Assembly (NCBI GenBank): GCA_029531795.1
Contig: JAPEIS010000001.1
Span: 2,418,001-2,482,000, forward strand
DNA: 64,000 nt
Reading direction: 5' to 3'
From: Sclerotinia nivalis
Lineage: Eukaryota; Ascomycota; Leotiomycetes; Helotiales; Sclerotiniaceae
Part shown: positions 1-10,409 of the stretch, piece by piece
Numbering within the stretch: position 1 is the stretch's first letter
Layout: the number at the start of each line of letters is the position of its first letter
Position numbers and translations under genes: made by a program
Notes under the pieces: generated by a model
Databases searched by the model: none
What the model was told of the DNA's origin: nothing
The model's input: only the letters and a program-made list of their open reading frames with translations

Positions 1-959
1 GGAGAAAAGATTTGGTGATGCGATTGATGGGGAATCGATGTGCATAGAATTGAAATTGTTGTTGGAATGGAGGGGACTGGGTAGGAGTGACGAAGCGGTG
101 GAGATTTCGGATTCGGAACGTTTGCGCTTGAGATACATCGTGGTTGTTAGTGTTGTGGAAGAATTGCTGATATAGCTGGGGACTCGATAGTATAGATGAT
201 GAGACGAATTGATGTATTGATTTGAACAGAGAAGTTGTTTGATATTGAATCGATGAAAGAATTAGGAAGAGGCTGGAACGCGAGATTCTGAATGAAACCA
301 CTTTACGCGCTAGCTTGATTTAGAGAACGCGGACTGCACGTTGTACCGATGCTTACCTTTGTCAACCTTCAGTTCCCACACAACTAGTTGATCATTTCCC
401 TTTTCTACTTATGTTGTGTGTTGTCTTTACTACACATGTGGCTAATTGATATTGATATACGCTTTTTGATTTTTAATTCGAGCTTCCTGAGGTTACCGCC
501 CTCTTCCCTTCACCACTTTTATTCCACGAGAGCTCAATGGCTCTGGATAACTGTATTCTACGGTGCTCATTCAATGTATGGCACAGCTTGGTTGAGTGTA
601 CTAGAGTTTCCAGTGAATCTATCTACATGCTTACAGCAGTCGTTCAATCAAGGACACAAATCATGAAGTTTCATGGGCCGTGAATATGATTTGCACCTTG
701 TGGAAGATGATAGCAATTCAAACATCCAAGTTCTTCGCATTCCGGCATGCCATGCTTGATTCTTCGATCTGAAAGTATTTTTCAATCTGTCTCTAGCTAC
801 AATGAACTTCAATCGACCAAGGAATCACAACATCTCGATCAAGAAGATTAGTTGGTGAAATCTGGAAGCAAGATCTCATCGAATAGCCTTTTCTCCACCA
901 AGCAAACTACACGATCCAAAATTGGCAACTACAAACACTCATTTCTTCTTTTGAGTGCC
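1..959. other. Left-edge intergenic DNA, no supported gene
   Basis: Short open frames occur on both strands, but none shows a recognisable motif, protein-like composition or joinable exons. The first 300 bases could be the tail or promoter of a gene beyond the left edge; nothing seen decides this. Confidence 0.5.
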
Positions 960-1790
960 TTACTCCATGCCAATCATAAACTCATCCTCTCGACCCCAAG
1001 GACAAACCGCTGACAACATCTTAAATATCAGCGGTGATCGATTCCTGGAATGGTTCATAACTTCTCGGTCAATAGAAAAAGAATGATCATCAGTGTCCTC
1101 TCCTGACCAGATAGTTCCAGCCCTGATCCATGATTCCTCCTTGACAATATCAATGAACAGCTTATGAGATCCCATTCTCATTTCTTCAGTGGTTCTCCGA
1201 AGACGCGTGGTTAAATGATCAAACAAGCTGGGCATGATTTCCGTATCACCGCGACAATTTTGTATCGCCATAGGGCTGACCGGTCGTATCTCTAGCGCCT
1301 CGGAGCCGTTTCAACCAAAGTAATCTCGCGCATCATTCTTCATTCTGGTCCACTCGCGACTGTATCCACCCCCCACGAAGTCGGGAGCTTCACTACAGAG
1401 AATGCGGACAGAACTTAACAGGCTATTTAATTTAGATCTGTTGTCTCTGGCGGACATAATGTCGAGTAGCTGGAGGTCTAAATAGAGTCTCGGATGGATA
1501 TTGGAGTGGTGAGAGAGCGCCTCGAAATCACTTCGCAAATCCCGCCAGGCTTGCGCGATGTGATTGGATTCAAGAATTATCCTGAGTGATAGGCCATTGT
1601 TACCAACCATACTGAACAAACACCTGATCTCCTAAGACTTGAACATCGAAGATATATGTCGTATTCAAGGACCCAATGGTCATCATGAAGGTGATGGCTC
1701 CATTTCTCGATGATCCTTTTCCGTTTCCCTTGCAGCCACAGAAAAGTTCTGGGACCATACTTCAAAGATTTGAGATTATAGGAAAGAACT
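960..1790 (-). pseudogene. Decayed tandem copy of the 3'-5' exonuclease gene, main body
   Basis: The translation follows the intact exonuclease encoded at 2882-4319 but is broken. Around 1632-1790 one frame reads TTYIFDV against the intact TYVFDV. A one-base shift near 1620 moves to a second frame with NGLSLRIILES against DGLSLKKVLES. That frame has an in-frame TGA at 1311-1313 inside an otherwise gap-free alignment (RDYFG, stop, then RGDTE against GGDYF and AGDTE). The catalytic DCE triplet of exonuclease motif I is GCK here, so both metal-binding acids are lost, and the motif III Tyr is Asn. The tail after about 1100 no longer matches. Same orientation and adjacency suggest a tandem duplication followed by decay. 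Homology is read by eye from the two translations, and the decay is what the sequence shows directly. Confidence 0.8.
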
Positions 1791-1914
1791 GAACCATAAT
1801 GGCGATTAAGTCAATGGAAAATAACGGCTTGTCTTTGGGGTTTTTAGTTTTCTGTAGGGGGGCCGGTGTGAGGTGATAGAAAATATTCCAGCCACTGTGT
1901 AACGAACGCCGAAG

Positions 1915-2296
1915 CTACTCATCAAATTCTGTGGGAACAAATTCCCTAGGTGTCACATACTCCCAGGGTTCATCATCCATGTCAGGCATATTAGACCAAT
2001 CTGCGGCTCCCGTTTGATTTTTCGTAGTTGGAGATGAAGGCCAATCCACTGCAGTATTGGTACTGCTGTCGATGCTATCTTCAGCTTCAACATTGCTGAG
2101 TGGAAGGCTCGAAGTGCTGCTGTAGGAATAAGAAGGTCTAAAAATTCCAGGCTTTTAGCATGTTTAGAGTTCTATCCAGTCTGCACGTCTTTCCTGATCA
2201 CTGCTTTTGTCTTACCTCTGTTTCTTGCTCACTTGCACCAGAAATTTTCTCTAGCTGCGGATGAGCAGACTCGAAACAATCTAAACTTCCAGACAT
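1915..2296 (-). pseudogene. N-terminal remnant of the decayed exonuclease copy
   Basis: An ATG at 2294-2296 opens 27 codons ending at a good donor (GAG then GTAAGA, 2215-2210). About 95 bases later a CTACAG acceptor (ending 2120) precedes a long open frame ending with TAG at 1915-1917. The layout copies the intact gene: a short acidic first exon starting MS, one intron, then a Ser/Asp-rich stretch with a WEY-type motif. The splice does not keep frame: exon 1 ends in phase 0, while the protein-like downstream frame needs phase 2. About 125 unaligned bases separate this piece from the exonuclease remnant at 960-1790. It could be a small separate gene, but broken phase and position favour the 5' end of the same pseudogene. 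Confidence 0.55.
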
Positions 2297-2881
2297 GCTA
2301 ATTTTAATGTCGATGAATCACAGAAAGAAGAAAATTTCTTTTATGAATCAGGGATTCTTCATAGAAAGTTACCACGAAAATGTAGAGCAAGGACGTATCT
2401 TTGATACCTTGTTGCAGAGTGCGTTCCGGCGAGGAGTGCCGGCGAAGAAAATCTACTCTCGCAAGGCTAGGTAATTAGCACTGCCTCCTGCTAGTCTGGC
2501 AGGTCTTAAGAGATTACCAATTTTAGCCCTCCGTGATGAATTGTATGTTGGAGCTTAGCTGGCTGGAAAAGAAATTAGAAAGTATTGATCAATTGGCTAT
2601 ATACGAACATTCACTCTTATTAATCTTCACGATGACAATGGCTGAATAAGCCTCAATATTTAACATTTCAGGGACAGTCAGATTAGGTTAATTTATAGTT
2701 TCTTAGCCGGATTAAAACAACTATCCACGTCTACTGTTTCCATTCCTTATTCTATATGCTTCGCGTTCTCCTGTCAAATGAAGCATTCACTCGGACAATC
2801 AATCTATGTTCCTCTATCAGATCATATTTCTGCAATCATTCTACATCCCCTTGTTCCTTCTCTGCAGATTGTCACCATAAA
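2297..2881. other. Spacer between pseudogene and intact exonuclease gene
   Basis: 585 bases without a convincing open frame. It should hold the 3' end of the intact gene's transcript and the former promoter of the decayed copy. No strong repeat was noticed. Confidence 0.5.
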
Positions 2882-4319
2882 TTATCTCATGCTTTCCCAC
2901 TCTTCAGCCCGCCTCTTCACTATTCTATCGTAATTTTCCTCCCAAAAATCTGTTATTCTGAGAAAAGCTGGTGGTGGTATAGTCATTTCTGCGGAAGACT
3001 TGAAAGCAAACCCGGGCGATGTTGCATAATGGGCTCGAATAGCCGACTGCTGGTCAATGAACTCCATCAAGTCTTCCGTGGTTGCTTGGAGTGTTGATCG
3101 CTTCCCAATAGCATCCATTAGACCCCCGACAGTTTTGCCTTGCATGCGAAAAGCCCAATGGCCCAGTCTATTTTGCAATCGATTTTGCAACTGATATAAG
3201 CACTCGGTATCGCCTGCGATATAGCTTCTTGCAGTATCGTTGATTGGTCTAGCTGTCAGTGGTCGCCAGCCATGCTTCCTGAAATAGTCTCCACCAGCCT
3301 TCTTTTCGCCCAACCAAACATTTAGCTCTGCCGGACTCATGAATTTGCCACCTTCTTCCCTCATAACTCTCATCAAGCCACAAATTCTTGACTTCTGGCC
3401 TGAGCGAGATAAAAGCTCCATTAGCTGCACGTCGCGAACCTTTCCGATTTGAATCCCAAACTTGTGATACAAGGTATCCCAATCACTACGAACATCCCAC
3501 CAGAGCTGGATTCTGTCGTGCGACTCTAGAACCTTCTTGAGAGACAGACCGTCCTTACTCTCACGTTCAAAAGTCGTTCTCTTAAGCTCCCAGACATCGA
3601 AGACATAGGTTTTGTTCATTGAGATTATGGTCATCGACAGGAATGACATGTCTCCGTTGCGACCAAAACCTCCACCGGGAATACGAAGCCCCTTTTCGTC
3701 CTCCGAAGGAGTACCTTCGCAATCTAATGCAAGCTCAACTCCATCCTTTAGCTGAGAGAGGATGGGTAAGAATTCATCGAGCTTCTCGAGCGTGTCGATC
3801 ATGATTAATGATTCCGGCTCTACGGGCACTGGTTCCGGAACTTTCTGATTCTCATAGTCCCAATCAATTTGTGCTCCATCAGTGTCGACCCATGTGAAAA
3901 GAGTTCGCGCCTCCCATGCGCTGTCTAGTTGAGTCCAGGAGCCATCTGAATTGGAAGTTGTGGCCCAGCCGCATTCGGACAAGTTGGCATCCCACTCTTC
4001 ACTAGAAGCCTCCGTTTTTGGGGGACTGCCACTCTTTTCATCGTTAAGCAAGTACTCTTCATCGCTAGAGCTTCCTAGGATGTAGTCCGACCATGAAGCC
4101 CCCCATTCGTCATCAGCATTGTACTCTATGTCCTGCTATAGGTATCAAATCAGCATGTAAGTAATTTAGGGGTGGAAAGTAGAGACATACCGATGCAGAA
4201 CGACTATTAGAGGCCGTTTCAAGTGCGTGTTCAAAGTCATCAAACGTCTCAAGCGAGTTTTTCAAGTGTTCTTGAACGATCGATTCGGTTTCGAGGTTTT
4301 GTTCGTTGGTAACAGACAT
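2882..4319 (-). CDS. DEDDy-type 3'-5' exonuclease domain protein (two exons)
   Basis: Exon 1 is 4319-4191, a GTATGT donor starts the intron at 4190, and the acceptor ends at 4136 (or 4133 one codon later). Exon 2 runs 4135-2882, giving about 460 residues. The first 150 residues are acidic and low in complexity. The exonuclease fold follows: motif I LALDCEG (D181, E183), motif II in WWDVRSDWDTL (D260 likely), a supporting RDVQL Asp (D277), and motif III YIAGD (Y347, D351), the Tyr-x3-Asp of DEDDy enzymes. Such domains remove 3' nucleotides with two metal ions; WRN/EXD2/EXD1-like proteins are the nearest animal relatives. All catalytic positions look intact, unlike the neighbouring decayed copy. 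The substrate is unknown. No targeting signal or helicase domain is visible. Confidence 0.85.
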
Positions 4320-6331
4320 GTCTATTGAGTAGCTTTTTATTATGGAAGGGAATGTTCTTGATGCGATGAATAGTGCTTGTTAAACTCGTTGACTAGATGA
4401 AGAACGCTCAAGTTGAGTAGTAAAGGATTCTGTTAGATGGAAGTTCTCTAATTAGAGTGTGTTGTGAGAATGAGAAGATATGTTATTCGTTGGAGACTCA
4501 GCCCATGATAAGTTACTGCTATCAACAAATGGTACGGCAGTGCACCGAATCTAGCTGGTTGTACTGCGTTGCTAGTAATCGCGCTGAATGAGCGCACCGT
4601 AGCGTAGATCAGGCAACATGATGCTATTTCTGCCGTATCACCGAATCCTAAGAGTATTCGTGAATTGTATCACCGTATCCGAGTGTCTGACATTCTTGGG
4701 TATTGGTACGGTACACATTATGAGAGAAGCGCCAGATCTTGGATGTAGGGCTGATTAACGGGGTAGAGTACGGTTCCAGTTGAGTATATATACATGAGTG
4801 GTACGGTGATGACGATGAACTCAGAACACTACGGTTCTCATTTAAGCTGATGAAGGAGGCCGTACTCGTGCACTACATCTGGTACATTTGATAAGCTGCT
4901 AGCACTAGTTCTGAATACGTCAAGCTGTATTAATCTTAGAAGTTTTACCACAGTGATTAGGGGTATCATGAACATAGTGGTATCCCTGATACGTGAGAGA
5001 GAGATAGAGAGAGTAGTTATTACCACGTTGAATAGACACTACTGTCATTAACTTGCTAATATTCTCTTGCTATCCCGCTGTACCAATGCACCGGCTTCCC
5101 AAGCAAAGGTCGTCGCTTACGGCTGACCAGGTCATTAACCGCTTGAAAATGTTACTCAGACTCATTGACATCAAATTACGACCATGAATTTCGCCTCCTA
5201 TTATTCAAGTCGACGTTTCTGTCTTGGATCTTGGTTAATCGTCTGCGAAAGCTAGATTGCTGGTTTGGCTTGATAGCAAGCCTCCTTCTATTATCAGTGC
5301 AATACAGATTAAGTACGCTTGAGAATGGTCCCTTCTGGACGTAATTCGAATCGTGCTTCCTAGGTTAGACCTTCAATCTTTGCTTCTACTCGTTAGCTAT
5401 AAGATCTACAAGGAGACTGTCGGATCCTATGGAGGTTGCAAGTACTTACACTAGGAGGAACCTTGTTAAAGAGAAATTTTGGGTTGATTCGACAGCAAGG
5501 TGAGGGTGTGATTGAAAACTTGTGCAATGATTGAATTTACCGGATGACTTTCTCCCTTGAAATAAAATAGATTTATCAATGTTTAATATTTTATATTGAA
5601 AGTTTCCAAGACAATAGATTCAGGATTTGTTTATCTATTAATAATTTTAAATTTTATAAAATCTTATGAATCCATTTAAAAAATCATTTAAAAGAATTGA
5701 AAAATCGAAGAAACCCACTAATTTTCATAGGGCTAGTTCGCTTATTGTGCGTATGCCTCTTTTGTGCCCCGCCTGAGTATATAGATATCAGTTTTGATTT
5801 ATGTTTTCTCACCCTTCGAATTCTATTATTTCTAGATCTAAACCCGGTACAATCATCCGGTCTGTTTCAGTTCTTCTTACTTTTCTTTACAAGTAGATTG
5901 CTAAGGGTAGAAGTATGGTGAGTATTAAGAAGGTGGGTATTCCTGCATTAAGTGGAAAAGGAATGATATTGTAAAACTAGCTATCAGAAGACTATCTATA
6001 GTGCCTTATCCCATGAAGGATTATGTAATCAAAGGTGGTTACTTCTTGCCCCCACAGGATAACGATGCTTGAATATAGTCGTGACTGCACTTGGCAATAT
6101 CCGGATTAAAGTTTCTTCACGACTTTTCATAAGGGGCAAGTACATTGAAGTCCAATCACTTTCTTTTCATTAAGGGTGGTCCATGTGAAAATTTCTTCTA
6201 CTTAATAACAACAGCCGCAGCAAAATCCACAGATTTTGTACAAAGATTTTCATTAAACACTCCTAGTAGTACAGAAACTCAAGCAAAATCACAAGCAACT
6301 CAAACGTCATAAATTTCACAATGGCATCACT
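4320..6331. other. 2 kb AT-rich intergenic region
   Basis: No supported gene. 5560-5700 is especially AT-rich. The first few hundred bases are the probable promoter of the exonuclease gene (minus strand), the last few hundred that of the gene at 6332. A partial GTATCACCG repeat occurs near 4636 and 4668 but is not an array. Confidence 0.5.
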
Positions 6332-7338
6332 ATGGATGGAAATAGCTATGGCAATTCATTCATTAATTATGGACATCCCAACATGGGGAAGTTTTATTCT
6401 GGCATTACATCCTCGAGCCCCCACAGGTCGAACCCACTTCTACCACTTCCCCCGAAGCTGAGTCCACAAATCCCCCGCCCGGTTCGCTCCATAATCGCTC
6501 CAGCTCGGCTCACCATCCCATACCTCCACTCGATGGATCAAATTCAGCTTCTCCAAGTCCGCCACCTCCTTCATCATCAATATTTCTCCCAGAATCTGGG
6601 GAATCGTTTCTGGTGTTAAAAGATATGAGAGATTACGCTCGAGAACAACGAGATCTCGCCCACCAAACCAGAGATATCATTGCGACACATAGGGATGTTA
6701 CTGTAACTCGGGCAAGAATGGATATCATAGCCAGAATTGAAGCCCGTGTTGGGGATGGGTTTCTATATGACTCGGATGAAGATCTACTCAAATGCCTTGC
6801 ACGAATTGAAGGTACTATCCACTCACCACACCAGCATCAATCGCAACTACAGCAACTACAACAACAACAACAACAGCAACCCCAACAATCTCAAACTCAA
6901 GCTCCTTCTCCTGTTCAAGCTCAAATTCGAGCTCCGATTTCTGTTCCAACTCTTGTTCCTATTCCGACCCTCGCTCTCAACGCTGCTCCTACTCCTACTC
7001 CCACACCTACTCCAGCTCGCACTCCTACTCCAGCTCCTAATTCTTCTTCGGCTTCAACTCCCACTCCAGCCTCCATTCCAGCTCCAGATTCAACTCGAAC
7101 TCGAACTCGAACTCGAACTCCAAATCCAACTCCAAATCCAAATTCAATTTTAAATGCAACTTTAAATCCAAGTCCAACTTCAATTGCAGCTTCAACTCCA
7201 GCTCACCTCAATCTCAGCCTCAGCCTCAGCCTCAGCCTCAGCCTCAGCCTCAGCCTCAGCCTCAGCCTCAGCCCCAACCTCAACCTCAACCTCCAACCTC
7301 AAGACATAGATCTGCAAGAGCTTCATGGACTACCATAA
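6332..7338 (+). CDS. Low-complexity Gln/Pro/Ser/Thr-rich protein gene with a one-base frame break
   Basis: ATG 6332 opens an Asn/Gly/Ser/Tyr-rich frame. At the C5 run 6418-6422 the protein-like reading moves to the -1 frame, which stays open from about 6364 to TAA 7336-7338. One more C would give a continuous protein of about 335 residues. The second part has a Pro/Ser-rich stretch, then a charged, helix-prone segment with DYAREQRDLAHQTRDI and a DSDEDLLKCLARIE motif, then poly-Gln, Pro-Thr repeats, Arg-Thr repeats and a Ser-Leu repeat from a hexanucleotide microsatellite. No known domain is recognised. The break may be a homopolymer assembly error, a real inactivating deletion, or an unresolved intron; no good donor-acceptor pair was found. 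It converges on the minus-strand gene ending at 7607. Confidence 0.5.
7213..7272 (+). repeat. (CTCAGC)10 coding microsatellite
   Basis: Ten uninterrupted copies of CTCAGC, followed by degenerate CTCAAC units to about 7295. In the 6332-7338 gene it encodes alternating Ser-Leu. Period six keeps frame, so length variants would change the tract without breaking it. Confidence 0.95.
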
Positions 7339-7606
7339 AAATGAATAGATTGAACACACAATGAACCGAATCTTATCAATAGTACATTCTTATTAATACT
7401 AACTGTCGGGATATTCATCACGTGAATCCACTAGCGTTTACGCTAGTGCCCCGATGGAGCTTTATATAGCTCGTCGTTTCCATAGTTCTAGTTCTTTAGG
7501 CAAATCAATACGAATAACTTACGAGTACTATTGAATGCTTCACGTCCCCATATGCGTACCTACCGACACTAACATATTTAGCATAATTCCAGCATACATT
7601 CTGTAG

Positions 7607-8148
7607 CTAGTAGCCTTCGGGTGAAGTGAAAGTAAGTGATTTCTCTACGTTGTGTCTATCCGATAATTTGGAAGTTTCTCGAAGTGTGTCAGATTCCTCA
7701 CATCTTTGCTTCCTTTCTTCCTCTATTCCCCTTCGAAGTGCATTTGCAGCGGATTGAGCTGCTTCTTCGGTTGCTCTATAGAGAGCTTCCCAGGCTTCGC
7801 GAGCTTCTGCAGCGCGCTCAAGCCTAAGCTTAGTGGCTCCCTCACAGCTTTTTCCCTATCATCAAGTTCATTGGGCCTTTTGCCAAGTGATTGCTCAATT
7901 GTTGGAGGTGCGTGAAAGCCCAGGTCAGGTTGATTTGTACTTGGAGGAGGGACATCCTGGTCAGAAGGGTTCGATTTGCCAAATGCCTGAGCAGCAGAAA
8001 AATGTTTTTCATCTTCATAAGCATGGATTTTAGCAGTCACTGATGCCTGAGCGGGTAAATCCGTCTCTTTGGTCCTTTTGCTGCTATCATCCGGATCATC
8101 TCCATTCAACGTTTCATAACCACGAATTTTGGGAATGATATAATTCAT
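7607..8148 (-). CDS. Hypothetical coiled-coil protein gene with a one-base frame break
   Basis: ATG 8148-8146 (MNYIIPKIRGYETLNG) opens a polar frame that is protein-like down to REKAVRE near 7847. The Ala/Glu-rich, strongly helical continuation (LERAAEAREAWEALYRATEE and on) lies in the next frame, ending at TAG 7607-7609. One missing base within AGGGAGCC near 7847 explains the switch and would give about 180 residues. Without it the first frame ends at 7723. No intron of sensible size bridges the two. No family recognised. It lies tail-to-tail with the equally frame-broken gene at 6332-7338. Confidence 0.5.
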
Positions 8149-8496
8149 ATTTATAGTCAATCGAGGCAGTGTGGGTGGTTAAAAATGAGATGAGTGGTAT
8201 AATGAAAATAAAAATGCATGATCAAAGGAGACAGAGTTTTATCTTGGAGCTCTTACAAAATTTGTCATCAATTGTTAATGCCAGGACACTAGAATAGTGC
8301 TCGCTTCTAGTCAAAATTAATCTACCAAAAGAATACATAGTGGAATAATCATACAAAATGGTTCGGTCAATCAGTTCAGTGATGAGGGATTGAAATAAGC
8401 GAGGCTAGGCCTTTTAGTTGATAGTCTAAAGTCAATCTAGATGTCAGGGTGTCTCTGGGAGATACTCTAGCATGAGGGTTTATTTCATGTGATCAA

Positions 8497-8562
8497 TTAA
8501 TGGCTGGAATGCGGTATAGCGTCTCGCTTCTCAATTACACTAAACCGTATTCCGGCCATTAA
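8497..8562. repeat. Imperfect inverted repeat (19-base arms, 28-base loop)
   Basis: Left arm 8497-8515 (TTAATGGCTGGAATGCGGT) pairs with right arm 8544-8562 (ACCGTATTCCGGCCATTAA) at 17 of 19 positions; both mismatches are transitions. The 66-base unit could be a hairpin, a tiny MITE or a regulatory palindrome. No target-site duplication is evident. Confidence 0.7.
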
Positions 8563-8689
8563 CTTCCTAGAGGAAAATGAGGGGTTCGGGGATCCATCAT
8601 AGGTCGGTTGTAGTCCACGATGAAGATGTAGAGAGTATGCTTCGACCTCATCATAGAGATCAGAATCCATGGATTTTTGGAAGATCTAA

Positions 8690-8947
8690 TGGACGCATGC
8701 TTTATCAAATCCCCGAAATCCAGACGGCTTTCGGAATGACGACTTCTTCTATGGCAGCGCGAACAGGTCAGATAGCTTAGCTTCTGCACATGAGAAGAAT
8801 GATGAAAAGAGGAGGAGGGCCAGAGAGCCAAATCGAATGTCTAGAAAAGGAGGATATCATTTGCAATTTTGTTCAGTTGTCCATGCTGGAGTTTATTCTC
8901 GGGAGTATTACTTACTCAGCTTCGATTGCGAGTCAGCAGCAAAGTAG
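8690..8947 (+). pseudogene. Orphan coding fragment
   Basis: An 85-codon stretch open between a TAA at 8687 and a TAG at 8945 has protein-like, charged composition (NPDGFRNDDFFYGSANRSD, then an Arg/Lys/Glu-rich segment, then FCSVVHAGVYSREYY) but no ATG and no partner exon. Other frames across it are less protein-like. I read it as a decayed exon; the family is unknown. It lies between the hairpin at 8497 and the decayed 2EXR-like remnant at 9120-9495 and might belong to the latter. Confidence 0.3.
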
Positions 8948-9119
8948 GTAACACGTTCAGCAATCGAATGTATATTTCTTTACCGATCGACTTGCCGCGC
9001 TAAATATAGTCGAAGCTGATTCTGAGAGAAAGTCTTGCTACGCATACAAATCACCTTCCACGATCAGCTTAGCATACGGATGCCGTGGGGCCGGGTATCA
9101 TGCAGTATTTTAGGTTCTA

Positions 9120-9495
9120 TCCGAAGCGTTTGCCAAAATTATAGAATTCCTATCCTGAGATTTGATCTGAATTCAACATCGATACGCTCTTCATCGACTG
9201 GAATGTTGACAATGGCTTGAGTAGGATGATTGAAATGCGCTGCCAACCTGAGGCGTTATGATGGCAGGACTTCGAAAAAGTTGATCGTTTGGCGACATTC
9301 TCTCGGTCACACCAAAATGAGCCTTGGTTGAAGGAAGGACAGCAGACTCCCGAAACAATGTGCCACGAAAGTCTTATAAAATTTCCAAATTTAAAAGTGT
9401 TGACAACGGTACATCCACCTTACGAGAATAAACACCTTGGAGATCTGGAATTCGTGGATATCATGGATATTGACAGCTCTAGCTCACTCGTCTAA
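9120..9495 (+). pseudogene. Decayed 2EXR-like protein remnant
   Basis: From 9169 one frame reads EFNIDTLFIDWNVDNG, continues through a TGA at 9259-9261, and runs on in the same frame through LIKFPNLKVLTTVHPP to TAA 9493-9495. A preceding piece near 9120 (SEAFAKIIEFLS) is in another frame and also ends at a stop. Short forms such as N-x-x-x-DTL-(Y/F)-I and a later FPNLKVL segment recall the large fungal 2EXR family; this is recognition by eye and the family call is uncertain. At least one frame change and one internal stop argue that it is non-functional. Confidence 0.45.
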
Positions 9496-10145
9496 TCCGC
9501 ATGGTTTTAATGATCCGCCAATGGCATCGAATGGCTTCATGAAAACGCTTCTTATGTATATCCTATGACCCCGGATACTTCCAATTATTTATCCCCAAAG
9601 TCGAATTAAGGGCACAGGAAGAGGACATCAGATTTCAGGCTCAGGACAAGAATTGATATAAAATACTTCTTTGGAATATGCCTGTGGCTGAAGGAAGATC
9701 ATCGTATCACCGGTTCTGCATGCGGCACGAGTCAAAAAAGCATTAGTGAACTATGAGCACGCTGAATCTTTGAGCAGAGATGGGCGGAGATGGGAAGTAA
9801 GGATTAATGGTCAAAATGTCTGATATTTCATTGAAGGAGACGGTTAGCCTTTGGTCCGTTTTTGATGGCTGTCTCTGCTGGCACCCCCCTTCCCCTCTCC
9901 CGATTCGAATTCCCAGACAAGAACTCAAAATGTAAAAATACTTCATAATTCCATCCTATGTAATCTTGTGTATGCTTCAATCCCATTCCATCCCATCTCA
10001 TCCTACGCCATTCATTCATACGTCACCCTCACATCACAGCATTACAACATCACAACATCATAAAAAACAGGTAGGTATGATAGGAACCAGAAAAATTAAT
10101 TCCGATATATTGAAAAATTTCCTCCCTCGCTCCCTCGCTCCCTCC
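9496..10145. other. Intergenic, no supported gene
   Basis: Only weak open frames. The 9966-10295 plus-strand frame is His/Ser/Pro-rich low complexity and overlaps a better minus-strand fragment, so it was not accepted. Confidence 0.5.
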
Positions 10146-10277
10146 CTATTCATCATTCATGCGTGCACGCTCAACTATCTCATCCACAATGGTATCGATA
10201 TCGTTAACATCCAGATCCTCCCTATCCTGTCCAATCCTTATCCCGTATCCAAAGAACCTCCCAAACCAGTGAACCGA
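10146..10277 (-). pseudogene. Short orphan coding fragment
   Basis: A 43-codon frame ending in TAG 10146-10148 has an acidic, protein-like end (DLDVNDIDTIVDEIVERARM), is preceded by WFGRFFGYGIRIGQD, and begins directly after a TGA. No ATG or clear splice acceptor joins it to anything in the 130 bases before the acetate-transporter gene's stop. It may be the last exon of a decayed gene. Confidence 0.25.
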
Positions 10278-10409
10278 TCACGAAAAAATTCATGAACTCA
10301 AATCCCCTTTCCCATCTTCGAAACATATCGTAAAATATTTATTATTGTTTTAAATTGTATGTAGGTATAAATGTATGTATGTATGAAAAAATATCGTACT
10401 CGTAGAAGA

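Noticed and set aside
1577..1765. 62-codon minus-strand frame as a separate gene
   Set aside because: The homologous signal (TTYIFDV) lies in a different frame of the same stretch, so this is a shadow of the pseudogene.
6737..7153. 138-codon Leu-rich frame
   Set aside because: Alternate frame of the CTC/CTT repeat DNA; Leu-only stretches with no real features.
9966..10295. 109-codon plus-strand frame
   Set aside because: His/Ser/Pro low complexity; the opposite strand has a more protein-like acidic fragment.
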